Positions 61,556 through 64,000 of a stretch of DNA of 64,000 bases are shown here, one piece after another. The stretch is from NCBI GenBank assembly GCA_014873095.1, contig CP050848.1:4213850-4277849 (forward strand), given 5' to 3'. Each line of letters begins with the position of its first letter. Within the stretch, counting starts at the first letter, position 1. The notes below the pieces were generated by a model. That model ran no database searches, was not told the origin of the DNA, and worked only from the letters and a program-made list of their open reading frames with translations. The DNA comes from Planctomycetales bacterium ZRK34 (GTDB taxonomy: Bacteria; Planctomycetota; Phycisphaerae; Phycisphaerales; Zrk34). Both the position numbers and the translations under genes were made by a program.

Positions 61556-62698
61556 TCATTTGACTGAGGCGAGCAGGTCGGCAAACGCCTTGCCGGCATC
61601 GAGACATTCACGCGCGACTTCACGTGCTGCGTGGCTGTGTCGACTGTAATCGCTCTGTACTGATTCGATCGCCTCGCGAGCTTCGTCGATATTGTTGACG
61701 GCAAACAACCCTTCGCCGGTGGGCAGCACCTCGCTAAAGCCCGTGTCCTGCAGGATGACCGGCCGCCCGCTGGCCAGGTAGGCGGCACTCCGGTCGCTGA
61801 ACCAACCGGTCCGCGCTTCGACGAATACGTGTTTGGCGACACTGAACTCACCGAGCGATTCGCGGATGTACTGGTAATAGCCATCAACCGTTCGTGTTTT
61901 GGCCTTGGCATCGGCGATTCGCCAGCCCATCGCGGCTAGCTCATCGCGCGGGGCCTGACCCGAGACAGCCAACTCCATCGCCGCGTGAATCGACTGTGGC
62001 AGTGATTTGAACCGCTCAAACGACAGGTCTTTCTGGCCGTACACCTTGCCCTGATATTCGAGCGGCTTGTGGGCCTGCCAGTTCATGATGGTCGACCAGT
62101 GCGCATCATCGGGTGGCGGCGGCACATGCTCAAACAGGTCCGGGCAGACGGGATTCACAAACGGTCGCCAACGATGGCCGGTCGGCGGCGCGGCGGTGTG
62201 TTCGGTATCCAGCAGCAAGCCGTTGGAAAAATGAAAGTTGTACTGATCGATCATCGCCTTGCGTGCGGGTTCGGTCACGCAGCGGATCTGCGTGTAGCCC
62301 GGCTCGCCGTCGATCAACACGCGGCATGGAATCTGCGAGGCCGGTTCGCTCCACGCGCCATGGTTGCCGCTGTCGATGAAACAATCGGCGTCGGCGAATC
62401 GCTGGTGAACTGTCGGCCCGTCAAGGCCGTGGTAGCGACCGCTGTGATCGACGAAAACGAATCGATCCGCCAGGCCGTGGCGCGCCAGCAGGTCGCGCAC
62501 AATCTGCAGGCCGCTGGCCGGATCGTCGGTCAACTGATTGGCGAGCGGGTCGAAACAGGCATTGGGGTAGTCGGCCCGCTCGACGATGGTCAAGTCAGCC
62601 CCGGCTCGCTGCAAGCCAAGGATGTATTGAAGGGCCCACGACAGATTGCCGCCCAGCGGGTAGCGCACCATGTGGGTCGCAAGCACTGCCCGGATCAT
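61556..62698 (-). CDS. Glycosyltransferase-like protein
   Basis: MIRAVLATHMVRYPLGGNLS starts a GT-B-like N-terminal domain (WALQYILGLQRAGADLTIVE). The C-terminal domain ends with FVEARTGWFSDRSAAYLASG and RPVILQDTGFSEVLPTGEGL followed by FAVNNIDEAREAIESV, the usual acceptor loop and nucleotide-sugar site of GT4-type enzymes. ATG 62698 was chosen because it overlaps the upstream stop (ATGA). 380 residues. Together with the two neighbours it suggests synthesis of a sulfated or pyruvylated surface glycan. Confidence 0.7.
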   Translation of the reverse strand: MIRAVLATHMVRYPLGGNLSWALQYILGLQRAGADLTIVERADYPNACFDPLANQLTDDPASGLQIVRDLLARHGLADRFVFVDHSGRYHGLDGPTVHQRFADADCFIDSGNHGAWSEPASQIPCRVLIDGEPGYTQIRCVTEPARKAMIDQYNFHFSNGLLLDTEHTAAPPTGHRWRPFVNPVCPDLFEHVPPPPDDAHWSTIMNWQAHKPLEYQGKVYGQKDLSFERFKSLPQSIHAAMELAVSGQAPRDELAAMGWRIADAKAKTRTVDGYYQYIRESLGEFSVAKHVFVEARTGWFSDRSAAYLASGRPVILQDTGFSEVLPTGEGLFAVNNIDEAREAIESVQSDYSRHSHAAREVARECLDAGKAFADLLASVK

Positions 62699-63600
62699 CC
62701 ACAGCCCCCGGTCGGCTGGTGCGTGGAGATCGAGAGATGGTCGATCAACTCGGCGTGCATGGTGGACAGCGCCGTGCGGGCTTTTGAACGTCGATCGGTA
62801 ACAAGATGCTTCGCGTCGGCGCTCCGGCAGAACGCGATCGCATCGTCGAGCCACTCAGCGGTCAGTTCGTCCGCCAGGCAGCACCAAGGCCAGCCGATGA
62901 CTTTGCACTGAGCGGCAACTTTCGCGCCGCCGGCGATCGGGTCGATGACGATCGGCGGCACGTCGTTCTTGATCGACAGCACCGTGCCGTGCAGGCGGGT
63001 GGTGATGGTGAAATCCATCGCCGCGATCATTGACTCGATCTGCCCGCTGGAGCCCAGCCCGGTCTGGTTGTGATCGAGCCGGGTGTCGATCGGCACGACC
63101 GCAACGTCCAGCGACCCAAGATGATCGGTCACCAACTGGCCGACCTGTTCATGGCGGCCGCGCTTGCCGTATTCCTTCTGCGGGTGCACAAGGATCAACC
63201 CGACGCGCGGCACGCGCAGCGGCTCGGTCAGAAAGACCATGTCCGGCCGACCGGTGCGTGAACTATCCCGCTCGATGAGCAGATCGAACGGATTCCACTG
63301 GTCCAGATCCTGCAGCATCGTGAGGTTCAGGCCGATCCAACTGCAGTTGGCGAACCGGTCCAGCAAACCGGTCAGCGGGGGGCCGTTGCCGCACGGGCCG
63401 CAGACGAAGATGACGTGTGAGTATGCTTCGGGATCAAGCGTTTCCCATCGCTTGCCATCGGTGAACGGCACATCGACGGCGACGGTGTAGTCGATCCCCG
63501 CATCGGTCAGCCACTGCGCGGTCAGATCGCGCGCCAGCAGGTCGCCGGCTGAGGCGCCCATCTGCTCGAAGCTGAACCATCCTGCGATCAAGACACGCAT
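62695..63600 (-). CDS. Polysaccharide pyruvyl transferase family protein
   Basis: The family core is seen as DFTITTRLHGTVLSIKNDVP followed by PIVIDPIAGGAKVAAQ, with the N-terminal MRVLIAGWFSFEQMGASAGD and VIFVCGPCGNGPPLTGLLDR. Members transfer pyruvate from phosphoenolpyruvate to a sugar in exopolysaccharide or cell-wall glycan, though some have other roles. 301 residues. Its stop overlaps the start of the glycosyltransferase gene. Confidence 0.78.
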   Translation of the reverse strand: MRVLIAGWFSFEQMGASAGDLLARDLTAQWLTDAGIDYTVAVDVPFTDGKRWETLDPEAYSHVIFVCGPCGNGPPLTGLLDRFANCSWIGLNLTMLQDLDQWNPFDLLIERDSSRTGRPDMVFLTEPLRVPRVGLILVHPQKEYGKRGRHEQVGQLVTDHLGSLDVAVVPIDTRLDHNQTGLGSSGQIESMIAAMDFTITTRLHGTVLSIKNDVPPIVIDPIAGGAKVAAQCKVIGWPWCCLADELTAEWLDDAIAFCRSADAKHLVTDRRSKARTALSTMHAELIDHLSISTHQPTGGCG

Positions 63601-63628
63601 GTCATATCCTCATCCCGATGATCCGCGG

Positions 63629-64000
63629 TCACGACACGGTCGAAGCCGGCCCGTGCTCGCTGAGCAGTTTCTGATTGGCGGCGATATAGGTTTCAAGTTC
63701 GGCCTGGAATGCGGGACCCTGGGCGGCGATCCGCTCGTCAAGCAACTGGTTGGCGAAAGCGTAAAGTTCCATGTCGAATTGATTGTATTCACGCACCATG
63801 TCCAGCACCGCATGGCTGTGATTTGCCGCGTCGGATTTGGTGGTGTTGACCAGACGCGGCAGGTAGTTGATCGACTCGGTCCAGCCGAATGTTCTGCCGG
63901 CCAGCAGCATGCAGGTATCGAAACGCTCGGTGATGCCGGTGAATTCGATGGCATGCGCGAGGTTGTGCTTGGCTGTTTCCAGATGCGTGCGGTTGCAGGC
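63629..64000 (-). CDS. Sulfotransferase-like protein, C-terminal part (cut by window edge)
   Basis: The visible 123 residues read ACNRTHLETAKHNLAHAIEF, TGITERFDTCMLLAGRTFGW, LPRLVNTTKSD and REYNQFDMELYAFANQLLDE. This pattern (FxxITERFDxxxLLxxxxxxW) is that of carbohydrate sulfotransferases of the heparan 2-O-sulfotransferase type. The PAPS-binding N-terminus is outside the window. It is read in the same direction as the pyruvyl transferase gene 28 bp on, and probably starts that operon. Confidence 0.7.
   Translation of the reverse strand, partial: ACNRTHLETAKHNLAHAIEFTGITERFDTCMLLAGRTFGWTESINYLPRLVNTTKSDAANHSHAVLDMVREYNQFDMELYAFANQLLDERIAAQGPAFQAELETYIAANQKLLSEHGPASTVS

Noticed and set aside
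1..64000. CRISPR array, rRNA operon, exosortase gene or restriction/defence system
   Set aside because: No regularly spaced repeats, no rRNA-like sequence and no proteins with exosortase or nuclease/defence motifs were seen.

Overview
The window looks like chromosome of a planctomycete, probably Phycisphaerae-like. The reasons are four PEP-CTERM surface proteins ending in a PTPAA-hydrophobic-MRRR tail, four prepilin-type proteins with an ADG/GDG motif, ECF sigma factors translationally coupled to FecR-type membrane proteins, Tat-exported sugar enzymes, a DUF6807 protein and a sulfatase fragment. The assignment rests on family knowledge, not on a database search.

Layout. 1-5637 (minus strand): an rpiA fragment, then sigma/FecR/PEP-CTERM/prepilin cassette 1 ending in a GH29 fucosidase. 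5827-47331: a probable 41.5-kb integrative island flanked by a 49-bp direct repeat of the 5' part of tRNA-Thr(UGU). Its left end has small element genes (6.0-8.9 kb). Its cargo is a Gfo/Idh + DUF6807 pair with a decayed enolase gene, a seven-gene sugar operon (cupin isomerase, GntR, ROK kinase, PMI-like isomerase, second cupin isomerase, MFS porter, GH2), a transglutaminase-like/discoidin protein, cassette 2 with a propeller protein, a GH2 and a phosphatase, and a TonB receptor-YfiR-hybrid kinase-GGDEF/EAL module that looks foreign. A heap of broken IS elements follows (40.3-43.1 kb). The right end holds DNA-binding proteins and a tyrosine recombinase that runs into the complete tRNA gene. 47357-54836: sulfatase and propeller gene fragments and cassette 3 with a sialate-esterase/sialidase fusion, closed by a 3' half of the same tRNA. 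55078-61467: cassette 4 with an FAD enzyme and a lipoprotein. 61556-64000 (minus strand): glycan genes (glycosyltransferase-like, pyruvyl transferase-like, sulfotransferase).

Two observations stand out. First, the recombinase reading frame runs through the attachment core. If the circular element is rebuilt by joining the two repeats, the frame continues without interruption into a 63-residue C-terminal segment that now lies 41 kb away at the left end. Integration therefore appears to exchange the recombinase C-terminus and to split its operon.

Second, the same cassette (ECF sigma, FecR protein, PEP-CTERM protein, intercistronic stem-loop, prepilin-like protein, glycan enzymes) occurs four times in 61 kb. 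In cassettes 2 and 3 the FecR protein's presumed extracytoplasmic domain is visibly homologous to the PEP-CTERM surface protein encoded next to it. This suggests that the regulator and the regulated surface protein share a ligand or contact each other.
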